DNA of 64,000 bases from Rallus limicola (GCA_022605955.1 JAKCOZ010000021.1:14186161-14250160), one strand, 5' to 3'; counted from the stretch's first letter, positions 37,146 through 51,088 are shown. Numbers and translations: made by a program. The notes: generated from the letters alone by a model not told the origin.

Positions 37146-40100
37146 TCACCGTGTGTGAAGGAAAAGCTCGGCCTTCGCCTTGAGATCGTTTGTGCAGGTG
37201 TGGTGGTTTGGCCCTGGCTAGAGGCCAAATGCCCACCAAGCCGCTCGCTCACTCCCTCTTCTCAGCCCAACAGGGGAGAAAATATATGGTGGGAGGCTTA
37301 GGACCTGAGATAAGGACAGAGGGGTGACTTTCCAATTAGAGCAATGGGCCAGACAGACTCAGCACAGAGTAAAAGAAAGAAAAGGGATTTACTACTACTA
37401 CGACTACCCAGGCAGTGAACCAGAGTCCTTGCATTTCTTCCCGCTTGGCAAGGACGCCTGCTTCACTTCACAGAGGGGCGCAGGAGTTGAGGCGGGATGG
37501 GGCCTGTGCAGATGAACTCTCAAAGCCAGGTCAGCAAGAATGGGTGGTCCATAGACCTGGGGTCCTGCAGGCGGGCCCCCCACATGGACCAGTGGGCAGC
37601 AGCTGGGCGTGCAGTGGCCAGTGCAGTGATGCAACAGTAGGTAGCCAGGGGAACGTGGTGATGTAACAATGAGGCCACGTGATGATGCACCAGTGTAGGG
37701 CTGCTCTCTAGCTGCTGGCTGTGTCTGGGACCTCAGATCGGTACCTCTGGAGCAAGAGGAGTGAGCGCAGTGTCGCAGCTCCTGGACAGCTCTTGGAAGG
37801 AACCATAGAGTACTGCCACACTGTTGGCGCCCAAAAGGCACTGAGGAGCACAATGGAAAAAAGGAGAGAGGTAAGCAGCGGGCTGATGGAGAGGGCCCAG
37901 CTCTGGGACCACGGCACCTGCCGTTTCTTACCACTGCCTATTGAGCTGGGATCTGAGTGTCTCTGTCTTCCTAGGTCAAGCCCGGAAGCGAGCACCTGGG
38001 AGAATGGCTGCTGGGCCTCCCACTCGGGGCCAAGGTCCCTGTGTCACCTCACTCCGAGCATGTCTTCACTAGGGGAAAGCTGGGGAAAATGGTAAGGGAA
38101 GTGGAAAGGGGCAGAGAAGCTCTCTTCTTTTAGGGGGTCCCCGTCATTCAGAGATGTCCTTGTGGCCACCTGCTGTGCACTGGGAGCTGCAGCCCCTCCA
38201 CCGCACAGGGCTGGGGAGTTGAGGGAGCCTCTTGGCTCTGCAGTGCCAAGAAAAAAGAAGGCCTCACCCATAGCAGCGCTCCAGGCTGGGCAGAGCTGCG
38301 TGAAGTAAAAGTGTTGCTCATCCACCTCAAAAAACACAGCTTGGCACCTCTGGGGAGCCCAATCCCGGTTTGCAGGCAGAGCAAAGTGCCAGGGGGAAAG
38401 AGGGGGCTGTGGGAAGCATTTCAGCTGAGCTCCTTACAGGGGCTGCAGCACTGGACACAACCCTCACAGTCCTGCAGTACACAGCTCCTTGAATTCCTAC
38501 AGCAACAGTCCATGGCCACCACATAGCGGATGTGGGCAGAGGCGGCTTCTCTGCTGGAGAGTCTCCGGGGTGCTGATCTTTCCCCCGGGTGGGACATAAG
38601 CCGGGAATTAGTCTAGACCTGGGAGGTTTGGAAATGCCCTCCCATGTGCGTGATGAGGTCGGGAGTGTGTTGGTTGCTACTGCTCTGCCTGCCCCCTTCA
38701 TACTCAGGAACATGCATCCCTCTTGCAGCTTCACCAGCCATCCGGCTATTTTAACCTGGGAGATCCCTGCTGTCGCCAGTTGAGCACAGAGTACAACAGC
38801 CTGCATGACCCACACCTAAAGAAGTATTTCAACCACAAAGACAACCTCCAAATGCTGAGGAGAGAGGGCTTCATCACCAGCGACGACAGAGTAGGCTTGG
38901 GTGTCTCTGGCCTGGTGAAAAGAGTTCCCTCCGAGGAGGGTTCTCTGAGCCAGAGACAGTGTATGCAGAGGAGCAGCTCCCCTCCTGCTGCTTGGGTTGG
39001 GGCTGCTTTGGGGAAGGCAGTCTGCGTAGCTGGCTTGACAGTGCTTGGGTGATTTCTCCCCTCACCTCTCCATAGGTGGTGTGCACTGTGAAGGAGTACA
39101 ATGAGTACAGAAACTATCTGACCAGGCTCAGGCTGGACATAGAGGCAGTGGCCCGGCAAGAAAAGGTAAGCGAAGCCAAGGGGTGGCAGATACGCGTCAG
39201 CAGCACGGTGCTGAGCCCCTGGGCTTGACTGGCTGCATCTCGGGGAGGCCGACAGTGCAGAGGAGGGGAGGGCTGTCATGGTGGCCTGGGCATTGTGGCA
39301 GCGAAAGGACTAACCCTCTGGGAGCTGAGCTAGCACAGGTTGGGCATGGGCAGGAAGGTGGCGTGCGGGCACGTGAGGTGCTCTGGGAAGCCCTTCTCTT
39401 AGGCCCTCATTGCCAGGCTGAAGCAGAGCGCCGGCCTGGGCCCGTGCGATGCCTCAGCACGCATGGCCGTGAGTGCTTCCGCAGGCAACAGCGAGCTGCA
39501 ACCTCCTGTCTCCTTTCAGGAAAGGCTTCAGACACGCCTGACCACATTTAAGGATGCCTCCAAAGTGACAGACACTTCTCCCTCGTTACTGCGGCGGCAG
39601 CAGGCTCAAAAACCACGTTGCCCAACTCCACCCAAGCACAGAACAAGCTCCTTCAAATCCAAGGGATGCAGAGGAGAGAAAGGAGCTTGGGACAAAGACC
39701 GCACCAAGTCCCATGCTGAGATGGGGCAGGAAGGTGCCAAGCTGCCTGGCAGTGTCACGAGGATCTCTCAGTGCAGGCCTGTGCTGACTCCTGAACCGAA
39801 CAGTGAAAGGCCAGTTCCAAAACCGCCTGCACAGCGAGGCCGAACTGGCAGCTCTCTCGCTGAGGATGGCGTCCCCTCCACGGGCCCGCACTTCTCCCAG
39901 CAGCCTGTCCCTCCTCTGCATCCAAAGCCCTCTGCCCACACAGGAGCACAGCGCAGAGGGCTGCGCTTCAAACCTCTCTGTGGGGAGACCCAGACAACTG
40001 GGTCGGAAGCGAGGGCCTTGCCTGGGAGGATCGTGGATGATCTCCTGGGGAGCTGTGTGCCACGAGATGTGTAGAGACTCTGTGCGGCTCCCCCAGGCAG

Positions 40101-40622
40101 CTATGGGAAATGGAAAAGTGGCCCTGGGAAGGAGAAAGAAGCTGAAAAGCAGGAAGGAGGGTCGTCGTTTAGCAGGGAGGTGGCACGGTGTGCTTTGTCA
40201 GGAGGAGCCCCCAAGCTGGGACAACCTTTTGTGTAGGAATGTTGTAGTTCTAGTATTCATGAAAAGCCCTGAAACCTGACTCGAGGCTGCTGCGTCAGCC
40301 ATCGAGAGGGTATAAAATTTTGCTCAGTTGTTATTAAAGTTGTCTTCGATCCACCACGCTCTTCAATACGCCACAGGCCGCAAACTCTATTGCAGACACC
40401 AGGGGCGCAGCTTCATTCAAGCCAGGCCACGCTGGGTCTGGGCCTTTTCCCGGCCATAATCTGCCTGACGTTCTTCCCTCCTACAGCGTGTGTCACACTG
40501 AGACCCAGTTTCACAGGGCACCGTAAGGAGGGAGGCGAGAAGCAGCCAGCATTTGGGCCACATTTAGCAAGCCTTGCCAGGGGGCTACTGGAGGGAGGGT
40601 GCAGTTCTAGGAAGCCTGGTAT
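37146..40622 (+). repeat. Array unit 3 of 8 (3,477 bp)
   Basis: No length change against units 1, 2 and 4. I found no private differences by eye, so it represents the consensus of units 2-6. Confidence 0.97.
37853..40074 (+). CDS. FSIP2-like N-terminal mini-gene, copy 3
   Basis: Exons 37853-37870, 37975-38091, 38729-38890, 39076-39165, 39403-39468 and 39520-40074; 335 codons. The predicted protein appears identical to copy 2. Confidence 0.75.
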
Positions 40623-43600
40623 TCACCGTGTGTGAAGGAAAAGCTCGGCCTTCGCCTTGAGATCGTTTGTGCAGGTGTGGTGGTTTGGCCCTGGCTAGAG
40701 GCCAAATGCCCACCAAGCCGCTCGCTCACTCCCTCTTCTCAGCCCAACAGGGGAGAAAATATATGGTGGGAGGCTTAGGACCTGAGATAAGGACAGAGGG
40801 GTGACTTTCCAATTAGAGCAATGGGCCAGACAGACTCAGCACAGAGTAAAAGAAAGAAAAGGGATTTACTACTACTACGACTACCCAGGCAGTGAACCAG
40901 AGTCCTTGCATTTCTTCCCGCTTGGCAAGGACGCCTGCTTCACTTCACAGAGGGGCGCAGGAGTTGAGGCGGGATGGGGCCTGTGCAGATGAACTCTCAA
41001 AGCCAGGTCAGCAAGAATGGGTGGTCCATAGACCTGGGGTCCTGCAGGCGGGCCCCCCACATGGACCAGTGGGCAGCAGCTGGGCGTGCAGTGGCCAGTG
41101 CAGTGATGCAACAGTAGGTAGCCAGGGGAACGTGGTGATGTAACAATGAGGCCACGTGATGATGCACCAGTGTAGGGCTGCTCTCTAGCTGCTGGCTGTG
41201 TCTGGGACCTCAGATCGGTACCTCTGGAGCAAGAGGAGTGAGCGCAGTGTCGCAGCTCCTGGACAGCTCTTGGAAGGAACCATAGAGTACTGCCACACTG
41301 TTGGCGCCCAAAAGGCACTGAGGAGCACAATGGAAAAAAGGAGAGAGGTAAGCAGCGGGCTGATGGAGAGGGCCCAGCTCTGGGACCACGGCACCTGCCG
41401 TTTCTTACCACTGCCTATTGAGCTGGGATCTGAGTGTCTCTGTCTTCCTAGGTCAAGCCCGGAAGCGAGCACCTGGGAGAATGGCTGCTGGGCCTCCCAC
41501 TCGGGGCCAAGGTCCCTGTGTCACCTCACTCCGAGCATGTCTTCACTAGGGGAAAGCTGGGGAAAATGGTAAGGGAAGTGGAAAGGGGCAGAGAAGCTCT
41601 CTTCTTTTAGGGGGTCCCCGTCATTCAGAGATGTCCTTGTGGCCACCTGCTGTGCACTGGGAGCTGCAGCCCCTCCACCGCACAGGGCTGGGGAGTTGAG
41701 GGAGCCTCTTGGCTCTGCAGTGCCAAGAAAAAAGAAGGCCTCACCCATAGCAGCGCTCCAGGCTGGGCAGAGCTGCGTGAAGTAAAAGTGTTGCTCATCC
41801 ACCTCAAAAAACACAGCTTGGCACCTCTGGGGAGCCCAATCCCGGTTTGCAGGCAGAGCAAAGTGCCAGGGGGAAAGAGGGGGCTGTGGGAAGCATTTCA
41901 GCTGAGCTCCTTACAGGGGCTGCAGCACTGGACACAACCCTCACAGTCCTGCAGTACACAGCTCCTTGAATTCCTACAGCAACAGTCCATGGCCACCACA
42001 TAGCGGATGTGGGCAGAGGCGGCTTCTCTGCTGGAGAGTCTCCGGGGTGCTGATCTTTCCCCCGGGTGGGACATAAGCCGGGAATTAGTCTAGACCTGGG
42101 AGGTTTGGAAATGCCCTCCCATGTGCGTGATGAGGTCGGGAGTGTGTTGGTTGCTACTGCTCTGCCTGCCCCCTTCATACTCAGGAACATGCATCCCTCT
42201 TGCAGCTTCACCAGCCATCCGGCTATTTTAACCTGGGAGATCCCTGCTGTCGCCAGTTGAGCACAGAGTACAACAGCCTGCATGACCCACACCTAAAGAA
42301 GTATTTCAACCACAAAGACAACCTCCAAATGCTGAGGAGAGAGGGCTTCATCACCAGCGACGACAGAGTAGGCTTGGGTGTCTCTGGCCTGGTGAAAAGA
42401 GTTCCCTCCGAGGAGGGTTCTCTGAGCCAGAGACAGTGTATGCAGAGGAGCAGCTCCCCTCCTGCTGCTTGGGTTGGGGCTGCTTTGGGGAAGGCAGTCT
42501 GCGTAGCTGGCTTGACAGTGCTTGGGTGATTTCTCCCCTCACCTCTCCATAGGTGGTGTGCACTGTGAAGGAGTACAATGAGTACAGAAACTATCTGACC
42601 AGGCTCAGGCTGGACATAGAGGCAGTGGCCCGGCAAGAAAAGGTAAGCGAAGCCAAGGGGTGGCAGATACGCGTCAGCAGCACGGTGCTGAGCCCCTGGG
42701 CTTGACTGGCTGCATCTCGGGGAGGCCGACAGTGCAGAGGAGGGGAGGGCTGTCATGGTGGCCTGGGCATTGTGGCAGCGAAAGGACTAACCCTCTGGGA
42801 GCTGAGCTAGCACAGGTTGGGCATGGGCAGGAAGGTGGCGTGCGGGCACGTGAGGTGCTCTGGGAAGCCCTTCTCTTAGGCCCTCATTGCCAGGCTGAAG
42901 CAGAGCGCCGGCCTGGGCCCGTGCGATGCCTCAGCACGCATGGCCGTGAGTGCTTCCGCAGGCAACAGCGAGCTGCAACCTCCTGTCTCCTTTCAGGAAA
43001 GGCTTCAGACACGCCTGACCACATTTAAGGATGCCTCCAAAGTGACAGACACTTCTCCCTCGTTACTGCGGCGGCAGCAGGCTCAAAAACCACGTTGCCC
43101 AACTCCACCCAAGCACAGAACAAGCTCCTTCAAATCCAAGGGATGCAGAGGAGAGAAAGGAGCTTGGGACAAAGACCGCACCAAGTCCCATGCTGAGATG
43201 GGGCAGGAAGGTGCCAAGCTGCCTGGCAGTGTCACGAGGATCTCTCAGTGCAGGCCTGTGCTGACTCCTGAACCGAACAGTGAAAGGCCAGTTCCAAAAC
43301 CGCCTGCACAGCGAGGCCGAACTGGCAGCTCTCTCGCTGAGGATGGCGTCCCCTCCACGGGCCCGCACTTCTCCCAGCAGCCTGTCCCTCCTCTGCATCC
43401 AAAGCCCTCTGCCCACACAGGAGCACAGCGCAGAGGGCTGCGCTTCAAACCTCTCTGTGGGGAGACCCAGACAGCCGGGTCGGAAGCGAGGGCCTTGCCT
43501 GGGAGGATCGTGGATGATCTCCTGGGGAGCTGTGTGCCACGAGATGTGTAGAGACTCTGTGCGGCTCCCCCAGGCAGCTATGGGAAATGGAAAAGTGGCC

Positions 43601-44099
43601 CTGGGAAGGAGAAAGAAGCTGAAAAGCAGGAAGGAGGGTCGTCGTTTAGCAGGGAGGTGGCACGGTGTGCTTTGTCAGGAGGAGCCCCCAAGCTGGGACA
43701 ACCTTTTGTGTAGGAATGTTGTAGTTCTAGTATTCATGAAAAGCCCTGAAACCTGACTCGAGGCTGCTGCGTCAGCCATCGAGAGGGTATAAAATTTTGC
43801 TCAGTTGTTATTAAAGTTGTCTTCGATCCACCACGCTCTTCAATACGCCACAGGCCGCAAACTCTATTGCAGACACCAGGGGCGCAGCTTCATTCAAGCC
43901 AGGCCACGCTGGGTCTGGGCCTTTTCCCGGCCATAATCTGCCTGACGTTCTTCCCTCCTACAGCGTGTGTCACACTGAGACCCAGTTTCACAGGGCACCG
44001 TAAGGAGGGAGGCGAGAAGCAGCCAGCATTTGGGCCACATTTAGCAAGCCTTGCCAGGGGGCTACTGGAGGGAGGGTGCAGTTCTAGGAAGCCTGGTAT
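40623..44099 (+). repeat. Array unit 4 of 8 (3,477 bp)
   Basis: Like unit 3, except that near the end of the gene it carries the CAGCCGGGTC variant otherwise seen only in unit 1. Confidence 0.97.
41330..43551 (+). CDS. FSIP2-like N-terminal mini-gene, copy 4
   Basis: Exons 41330-41347, 41452-41568, 42206-42367, 42553-42642, 42880-42945 and 42997-43551; 335 codons. The predicted protein appears identical to copy 1, including the TAG residues in exon 6, although copies 2 and 3 lie between them. Confidence 0.75.
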
Positions 44100-47000
44100 T
44101 CACCGTGTGTGAAGGAAAAGCTCGGCCTTCGCCTTGAGATCGTTTGTGCAGGTGTGGTGGTTTGGCCCTGGCTAGAGGCCAAATGCCCACCAAGCCGCTC
44201 GCTCACTCCCTCTTCTCAGCCCAACAGGGGAGAAAATATATGGTGGGAGGCTTAGGACCTGAGATAAGGACAGAGGGGTGACTTTCCAATTAGAGCAATG
44301 GGCCAGACAGACTCAGCACAGAGTAAAAGAAAGAAAAGGGATTTACTACTACTACGACTACCCAGGCAGTGAACCAGAGTCCTTGCATTGCTTCACTTCA
44401 CAGAGGGGCGCAGGAGTTGAGGCGGGATGGGGCCTGTGCAGATGAACTCTCAAAGCCAGGTCAGCAAGAATGGGTGGTCCATAGACCTGGGGTCCTGCAG
44501 GCGGGCCCCCCACATGGACCAGTGGGCAGCAGCTGGGCGTGCAGTGGCCAGTGCAGTGATGCAACAGTAGGTAGCCAGGGGAACGTGGTGATGTAACAAT
44601 GAGGCCACGTGATGATGCACCAGTGTGGGGCTGCTCTCTAGCTGCTGGCTGTGTCTGGGACCTCAGATCGGTACCTCTGGAGCAAGAGGAGTGAGCGCAG
44701 TGTCGCAGCTCCTGGACAGCTCTTGGAAGGAACCATAGAGTACTGCCACACTGTTGGCGCCCAAAAGGCACTGAGGAGCACAATGGAAAAAAGGAGAGAG
44801 GTAAGCAGCGGGCTGATGGAGAGGGCCCAGCTCTGGGACCACGGCACCTGCCGTTTCTTACCACTGCCTATTGAGCTGGGATCTGAGTGTCTCTGTCTTC
44901 CTAGGTCAAGCCCGGAAGCGAGCACCTGGGAGAATGGCTGCTGGGCCTCCCACTCGGGGCCAAGGTCCCTGTGTCACCTCACTCCGAGCATGTCTTCACT
45001 AGGGGAAAGCTGGGGAAAATGGTAAGGGAAGTGGAAAGGGGCAGAGAAGCTCTCTTCTTTTAGGGGGTCCCCGTCATTCAGAGATGTCCTTGTGGCCACC
45101 TGCTGTGCACTGGGAGCTGCAGCCCCTCCACCGCACAGGGCTGGGGAGTTGAGGGAGCCTCTTGGCTCTGCAGTGCCAAGAAAAAAGAAGGCCTCACCCA
45201 TAGCAGCGCTCCAGGCTGGGCAGAGCTGCGTGAAGTAAAAGTGTTGCTCATCCACCTCAAAAAACACAGCTTGGCACCTCTGGGGAGCCCAATCCCGGTT
45301 TGCAGGCAGAGCAAAGTGCCAGGGGGAAAGAGGGGGCTGTGGGAAGCATTTCAGCTGAGCTCCTTACAGGGGCTGCAGCACTGGACACAACCCTCACAGT
45401 CCTGCAGTACACAGCTCCTTGAATTCCTACAGCAACAGTCCATGGCCACCACATAGCGGATGTGGGCAGAGGCGGCTTCTCTGCTGGAGAGTCTCCGGGG
45501 TGCTGATCTTTCCCCCGGGTGGGACATAAGCCGGGAATTAGTCTAGACCTGGGAGGTTTGGAAATGCCCTCCCATGTGCGTGATGAGGTCGGGAGTATGT
45601 TGGTTGCTACTGCTCTGCCTCCCCCCTTCATACTCAGGAACATGCATCCCTCTTGCAGCTTCACCAGCCATCCGGCTATTTTAACCTGGGAGATCCCTGC
45701 TGTCGCCAGTTGAGCACAGAGTACAACAGCCTGCATGACCCACACCTAAAGAAGTATTTCAACCACAAAGACAACCTCCAAATGCTGAGGAGAGAGGGCT
45801 TCATCACCAGCGACGACAGAGTAGGCTTGGGTGTCTCTGGCCTGGTGAAAAGAGTTCCCTCCGAGGAGGGTTCTCTGAGCCAGAGACAGTGTATGCAGAG
45901 GAGCAGCTCCCCTCCTGCTGCTTGGGTTGGGGCTGCTTTGGGGAAGGCAGTCTGCGTAGCTGGCTTGACAGTGCTTGGGTGATTTCTCCCCTCACCTCTC
46001 CATAGGTGGTGTGCACTGTGAAGGAGTACAATGAGTACAGAAACTATCTGACCAGGCTCAGGCTGGACATAGAGGCAGTGGCCCGGCAAGAAAAGGTAAG
46101 CGAAGCCAAGGGGTGGCAGATACGCGTCAGCAGCACGGTGCTGAGCCCCTGGGCTTGACTGGCTGCATCTCGGGGAGGCCGACAGTGCAGAGGAGGGGAG
46201 GGCTGTCATGGTGGCCTGGGCATTGTGGCAGCGAAAGGACTAACCCTCTGGGAGCTGAGCTAGCACAGGTTGGGCATGGGCAGGAAGGTGGCGTGCGGGC
46301 ACGTGAGGTGCTCTGGGAAGCCCTTCTCTTAGGCCCTCATTGCCAGGCTGAAGCAGAGCGCCGGCCTGGGCCCGTGCGATGCCTCAGCACGCATGGCCGT
46401 GAGTGCTTCCGCAGGCAACAGCGAGCTGCAACCTCCTGTCTCCTTTCAGGAAAGGCTTCAGACACGCCTGACCACATTTAAGGATGCCTCCAAAGTGACA
46501 GACACTTCTCCCTCGTTACTGCGGCGGCAGCAGGCTCAAAAACCACGTTGCCCAACTCCACCCAAGCACAGAACAAGCTCCTTCAAATCCAAGGGATGCA
46601 GAGGAGAGAAAGGAGCTTGGGACAAAGACCGCACCAAGTCCCATGCTGAGATGGGGCAGGAAGGTGCCAAGCTGCCTGGCAGTGTCACGAGGATCTCTCA
46701 GTGCAGGCCTGTGCTGACTCCTGAACCGAACAGTGAAAGGCCAGTTCCAAAACCGCCTGCACAGCGAGGCCGAACTGGCAGCTCTCTCGCTGAGGATGGC
46801 GTCCCCTCCACGGGCCCGCACTTCTCCCAGCAGCCTGTCCCTCCTCTGCATCCAAAGCCCTCTGCCCACACAGGAGCACAGCGCAGAGGGCTGCGCTTCA
46901 AACCTCTCTGTGGGGAGACCCAGACAACTGGGTCGGAAGCAAGGGCCTTGCCTGGGAGGATCGTGGATGATCTCCTGGGGAGCTGTGTGCCACGAGATGT

Positions 47001-47552
47001 GTAGAGACTCTGTGCGGCTCCCCCAGGCAGCTATGGGAAATGGAAAAGTGGCCCTGGGAAGGAGAAAGAAGCTGAAAAGCAGGAAGGAGGGTCGTCGTTT
47101 AGCAGGGAGGTGGCACGGTGTGCTTTGTCAGGAGGAGCCCCCAAGCTGGGACAACCTTTTGTGTAGGAATGTTGTAGTTCTAGTATTCATGAAAAGCCCT
47201 GAAACCTGACTCGAGGCTGCTGCGTCAGCCATCGAGAGGGTATAAAATTTTGCTCAGTTGTTATTAAAGTTGTCTTCGATCCACCACGCTCTTCAATACG
47301 CCACAGGCCGCAAACTCTATTGCAGACACCAGGGGCGCAGCTTCATTCAAGCCAGGCCACGCTGGGTCTGGGCCTTTTCCCGGCCATAATCTGCCTGACG
47401 TTCTTCCCTCCTACAGCGTGTGTCACACTGAGACCCAGTTTCACAGGGCACCGTAAGGAGGGAGGCGAGAAGCAGCCAGCATTTGGGCCACATTTAGCAA
47501 GCCTTGCCAGGGGGCTACTGGAGGGAGGGTGCAGTTCTAGGAAGCCTGGTAT
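44100..47552 (+). repeat. Array unit 5 of 8 (3,453 bp, 24-bp deletion)
   Basis: A 24-bp deletion near 44,388 removes sequence between TTGCATT and GCTTCACTTC, upstream of the gene's start codon. The direct word TGC/GCTT at the break points suggests a short-homology slip. Two private changes lie in intron 2 (GGGAGTATG and GCCTCCCCCC near 45,594-45,625). Confidence 0.97.
44783..47004 (+). CDS. FSIP2-like N-terminal mini-gene, copy 5
   Basis: Exons 44783-44800, 44905-45021, 45659-45820, 46006-46095, 46333-46398 and 46450-47004; 335 codons. The protein is as copy 2. A silent GCG to GCA change near 46,939 is shared with copies 6 and 7. The 24-bp deletion of this unit lies about 390 bp upstream of the start and does not touch the frame. 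Confidence 0.75.
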
Positions 47553-50500
47553 TCACCGTGTGTGAAGGAAAAGCTCGGCCTTCGCCTTGAGATCGTTTGT
47601 GCAGGTGTGGTGGTTTGGCCCTGGCTAGAGGCCAAATGCCCACCAAGCCGCTCGCTCACTCCCTCTTCTCAGCCCAACAGGGGAGAAAATATATGGTGGG
47701 AGGCTTAGGACCTGAGATAAGGACAGAGGGGTGACTTTCCAATTAGAGCAATGGGCCAGACAGACTCAGCACAGAGTAAAAGAAAGAAAAGGGATTTACT
47801 ACTACTACGACTACCCAGGCAGTGAACCAGAGTCCTTGCATTTCTTCCCGCTTGGCAAGGACGCCTGCTTCACTTCACAGAGGGGCGCAGGAGTTGAGGC
47901 GGGATGGGGCCTGTGCAGATGAACTCTCAAAGCCAGGTCAGCAAGAATGGGTGGTCCATAGACCTGGGGTCCTGCAGGCGGGCCCCCCACATGGACCAGT
48001 GGGCAGCAGCTGGGCGTGCAGTGGCCAGTGCAGTGATGCAACAGTAGGTAGCCAGGGGAACGTGGTGATGTAACAATGAGGCCACGTGATGATGCACCAG
48101 TGTGGGGCTGCTCTCTAGCTGCTGGCTGTGTCTGGGACCTCAGATCGGTACCTCTGGAGCAAGAGGAGTGAGCGCAGTGTCGCAGCTCCTGGACAGCTCT
48201 TGGAAGGAACCATAGAGTACTGCCACACTGTTGGCGCCCAAAAGGCACTGAGGAGCACAATGGAAAAAAGGAGAGAGGTAAGCAGCGGGCTGATGGAGAG
48301 GGCCCAGCTCTGGGACCACGGCACCTGCCGTTTCTTACCACTGCCTATTGAGCTGGGATCTGAGTGTCTCTGTCTTCCTAGGTCAAGCCCGGAAGCGAGC
48401 ACCTGGGAGAATGGCTGCTGGGCCTCCCACTCGGGGCCAAGGTCCCTGTGCCACCTCACTCCGAGCATGTCTTCACTAGGGGAAAGCTGGGGAAAATGGT
48501 AAGGGAAGTGGAAAGGGGCAGAGAAGCTCTCTTCTTTTAGGGGGTCCCCGTCATTCAGAGATGTCCTTGTGGCCACCTGCTGTGCACTGGGAGCTGCAGC
48601 CCCTCCACCGCACAGGGCTGGGGAGTTGAGGGAGCCTCTTGGCTCTGCAGTGCCAAGAAAAAAGAAGGCCTCACCCATAGCAGCGCTCCAGGCTGGGCAG
48701 AGCTGCGTGAAGTAAAAGTGTTGCTCATCCACCTCAAAAAACACAGCTTGGCACCTCTGGGGAGCCCAATCCCGGTTTGCAGGCAGAGCAAAGTGCCAGG
48801 GGGAAAGAGGGGGCTGTGGGAAGCATTTCAGCTGAGCTCCTTACAGGGGCTGCAGCACTGGACACAACCCTCACAGTCCTGCAGTACACAGCTCCTTGAA
48901 TTCCTACAGCAACAGTCCATGGCCACCACATAGCGGATGTGGGCAGAGGCGGCTTCTCTGCTGGAGAGTCTCCGGGGTGCTGATCTTTCCCCCGGGTGGG
49001 ACATAAGCCGGGAATTAGTCTAGACCTGGGAGGTTTGGAAATGCCCTCCCATGTGCGTGATGAGGTCGGGAGTGTGTTGGTTGCTACTGCTCTGCCTGCC
49101 CCCTTCATACTCAGGAACATGCATCCCTCTTGCAGCTTCACCAGCCATCCGGCTATTTTAACCTGGGAGATCCCTGCTGTCGCCAGTTGAGCACAGAGTA
49201 CAACAGCCTGCATGACCCACACCTAAAGAAGTATTTCAACCACAAAGACAACCTCCAAATGCTGAGGAGAGAGGGCTTCATCACCAGCGACGACAGAGTA
49301 GGCTTGGGTGTCTCTGGCCTGGTGAAAAGAGTTCCCTCCGAGGAGGGTTCTCTGAGCCAGAGACAGTGTATGCAGAGGAGCAGCTCCCCTCCTGCTGCTT
49401 GGGTTGGGGCTGCTTTGGGGAAGGCAGTCTGCGTAGCTGGCTTGACAGTGCTTGGGTGATTTCTCCCCTCACCTCTCCATAGGTGGTGTGCACTGTGAAG
49501 GAGTACAATGAGTACAGAAACTATCTGACCAGGCTCAGGCTGGACATAGAGGCAGTGGCCCGGCAAGAAAAGGTAAGCGAAGCCAAGGGGTGGCAGATAC
49601 GCGTCAGCAGCACGGTGCTGAGCCCCTGGGCTTGACTGGCTGCATCTCGGGGAGGCCGACAGTGCAGAGGAGGGGAGGGCTGTCATGGTGGCCTGGGCAT
49701 TGTGGCAGCGAAAGGACTAACCCTCTGGGAGCTGAGCTAGCACAGGTTGGGCATGGGCAGGAAGGTGGCGTGCGGGCACGTGAGGTGCTCTGGGAAGCCC
49801 TTCTCTTAGGCCCTCATTGCCAGGCTGAAGCAGAGCGCCGGCCTGGGCCCGTGCGATGCCTCAGCACGCATGGCCGTGAGTGCTTCCGCAGGCAACAGCG
49901 AGCTGCAACCTCCTATCTCCTTTCAGGAAAGGCTTCAGACACGCCTGACCACATTTAAGGATGCCTCCAAAGTGACAGACACTTCTCCCTCGTTACTGCG
50001 GCGGCAGCAGGCTCAAAAACCACGTTGCCCAACTCCACCCAAGCACAGAACAAGCTCCTTCAAATCCAAGGGATGCAGAGGAGAGAAAGGAGCTTGGGAC
50101 AAAGACCGCACCAAGTCCCATGCTGAGATGGGGCAGGAAGGTGCCAAGCTGCCTGGCAGTGTCACGAGGATCTCTCAGTGCAGGCCTGTGCTGACTCCTG
50201 AACCGAACAGTGAAAGGCCAGTTCCAAAACCGCCTGCACAGCGAGGCCGAACTGGCAGCTCTCTCGCTGAGGATGGCGTCCCCTCCACGGGCCCGCACTT
50301 CTCCCAGCAGCCTGTCCCTCCTCTGCATCCAAAGCCCTCTGCCCACACAGGAGCACAGCGCAGAGGGCTGCGCTTCAAACCTCTCTGTGGGGAGACCCAG
50401 ACAACTGGGTCGGAAGCAAGGGCCTTGCCTGGGAGGATCGTGGATGATCTCCTGGGGAGCTGTGTGCCACGAGATGTGTAGAGACTCTGTGCGGCTCCCC

Positions 50501-51088
50501 CAGGCAGCTATGGGAAATGGAAAAGTGGCCCTGGGAAGGAGAAAGAAGCTGAAAAGCAGGAAGGAGGGTCGTCGTTTAGCAGGGAGGTGGCACGGTGTGC
50601 TTTGTCAGGAGGAGCCCCCAAGCTGGGACAACCTTTTGTGTAGGAATGTTGTAGTTCTAGTATTCATGAAAAGCCCTGAAACCTGACTCGAGGCTGCTGC
50701 GTCAGCCATCGAGAGGGTATAAAATTTTGCTCAGTTGTTATTAAAGTTGTCTTCGATCCACCATCCACCACAGTCGGAGTCTGTGCTCTTCAATACGCCA
50801 CAGGCCGCAAACTCAAGAGTTTACCCCCTGGTGTCTGCAATAAAGAGTTTATTCCCCAGTGCTTGCTTGGGCGCCGCTTCATTCAAGCCAGGCCACGCTG
50901 GGTCTGGGCCTTTTCCCGGCCATAATCTGCCTGACGTTCTTCCCTCCTACAGCATGTGTCACACTGAGACCCAGTTTCACAGGGCACCGTAAGGAGGGAG
51001 GCGTGAAGCAGCCAGCATTTGGGCCACGTTTAGCAAGCCTTGCCAGGGGGCTACTGGAGGGAGGGTGCAGTTCTAGGAAGCCTGGTAT
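47553..51088 (+). repeat. Array unit 6 of 8 (3,536 bp)
   Basis: Nearly identical to units 1-5 over the gene. Its 3' flank is 59 bp longer and of the other haplotype: it holds CCACAGTCGGAGTCTGTG and a segment with AATAAA at 50839-50844 that units 1-5 lack. It is thus a junction unit with the body of units 1-5 and the tail of units 7-8. Confidence 0.97.
48260..50481 (+). CDS. FSIP2-like N-terminal mini-gene, copy 6
   Basis: Exons 48260-48277, 48382-48498, 49136-49297, 49483-49572, 49810-49875 and 49927-50481; 335 codons. In exon 2, TCA becomes CCA, so Ser30 is Pro, as in copy 7. The 51-nt segment before exon 6 has a GTC to ATC change (Val to Ile if retained). Confidence 0.75.
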
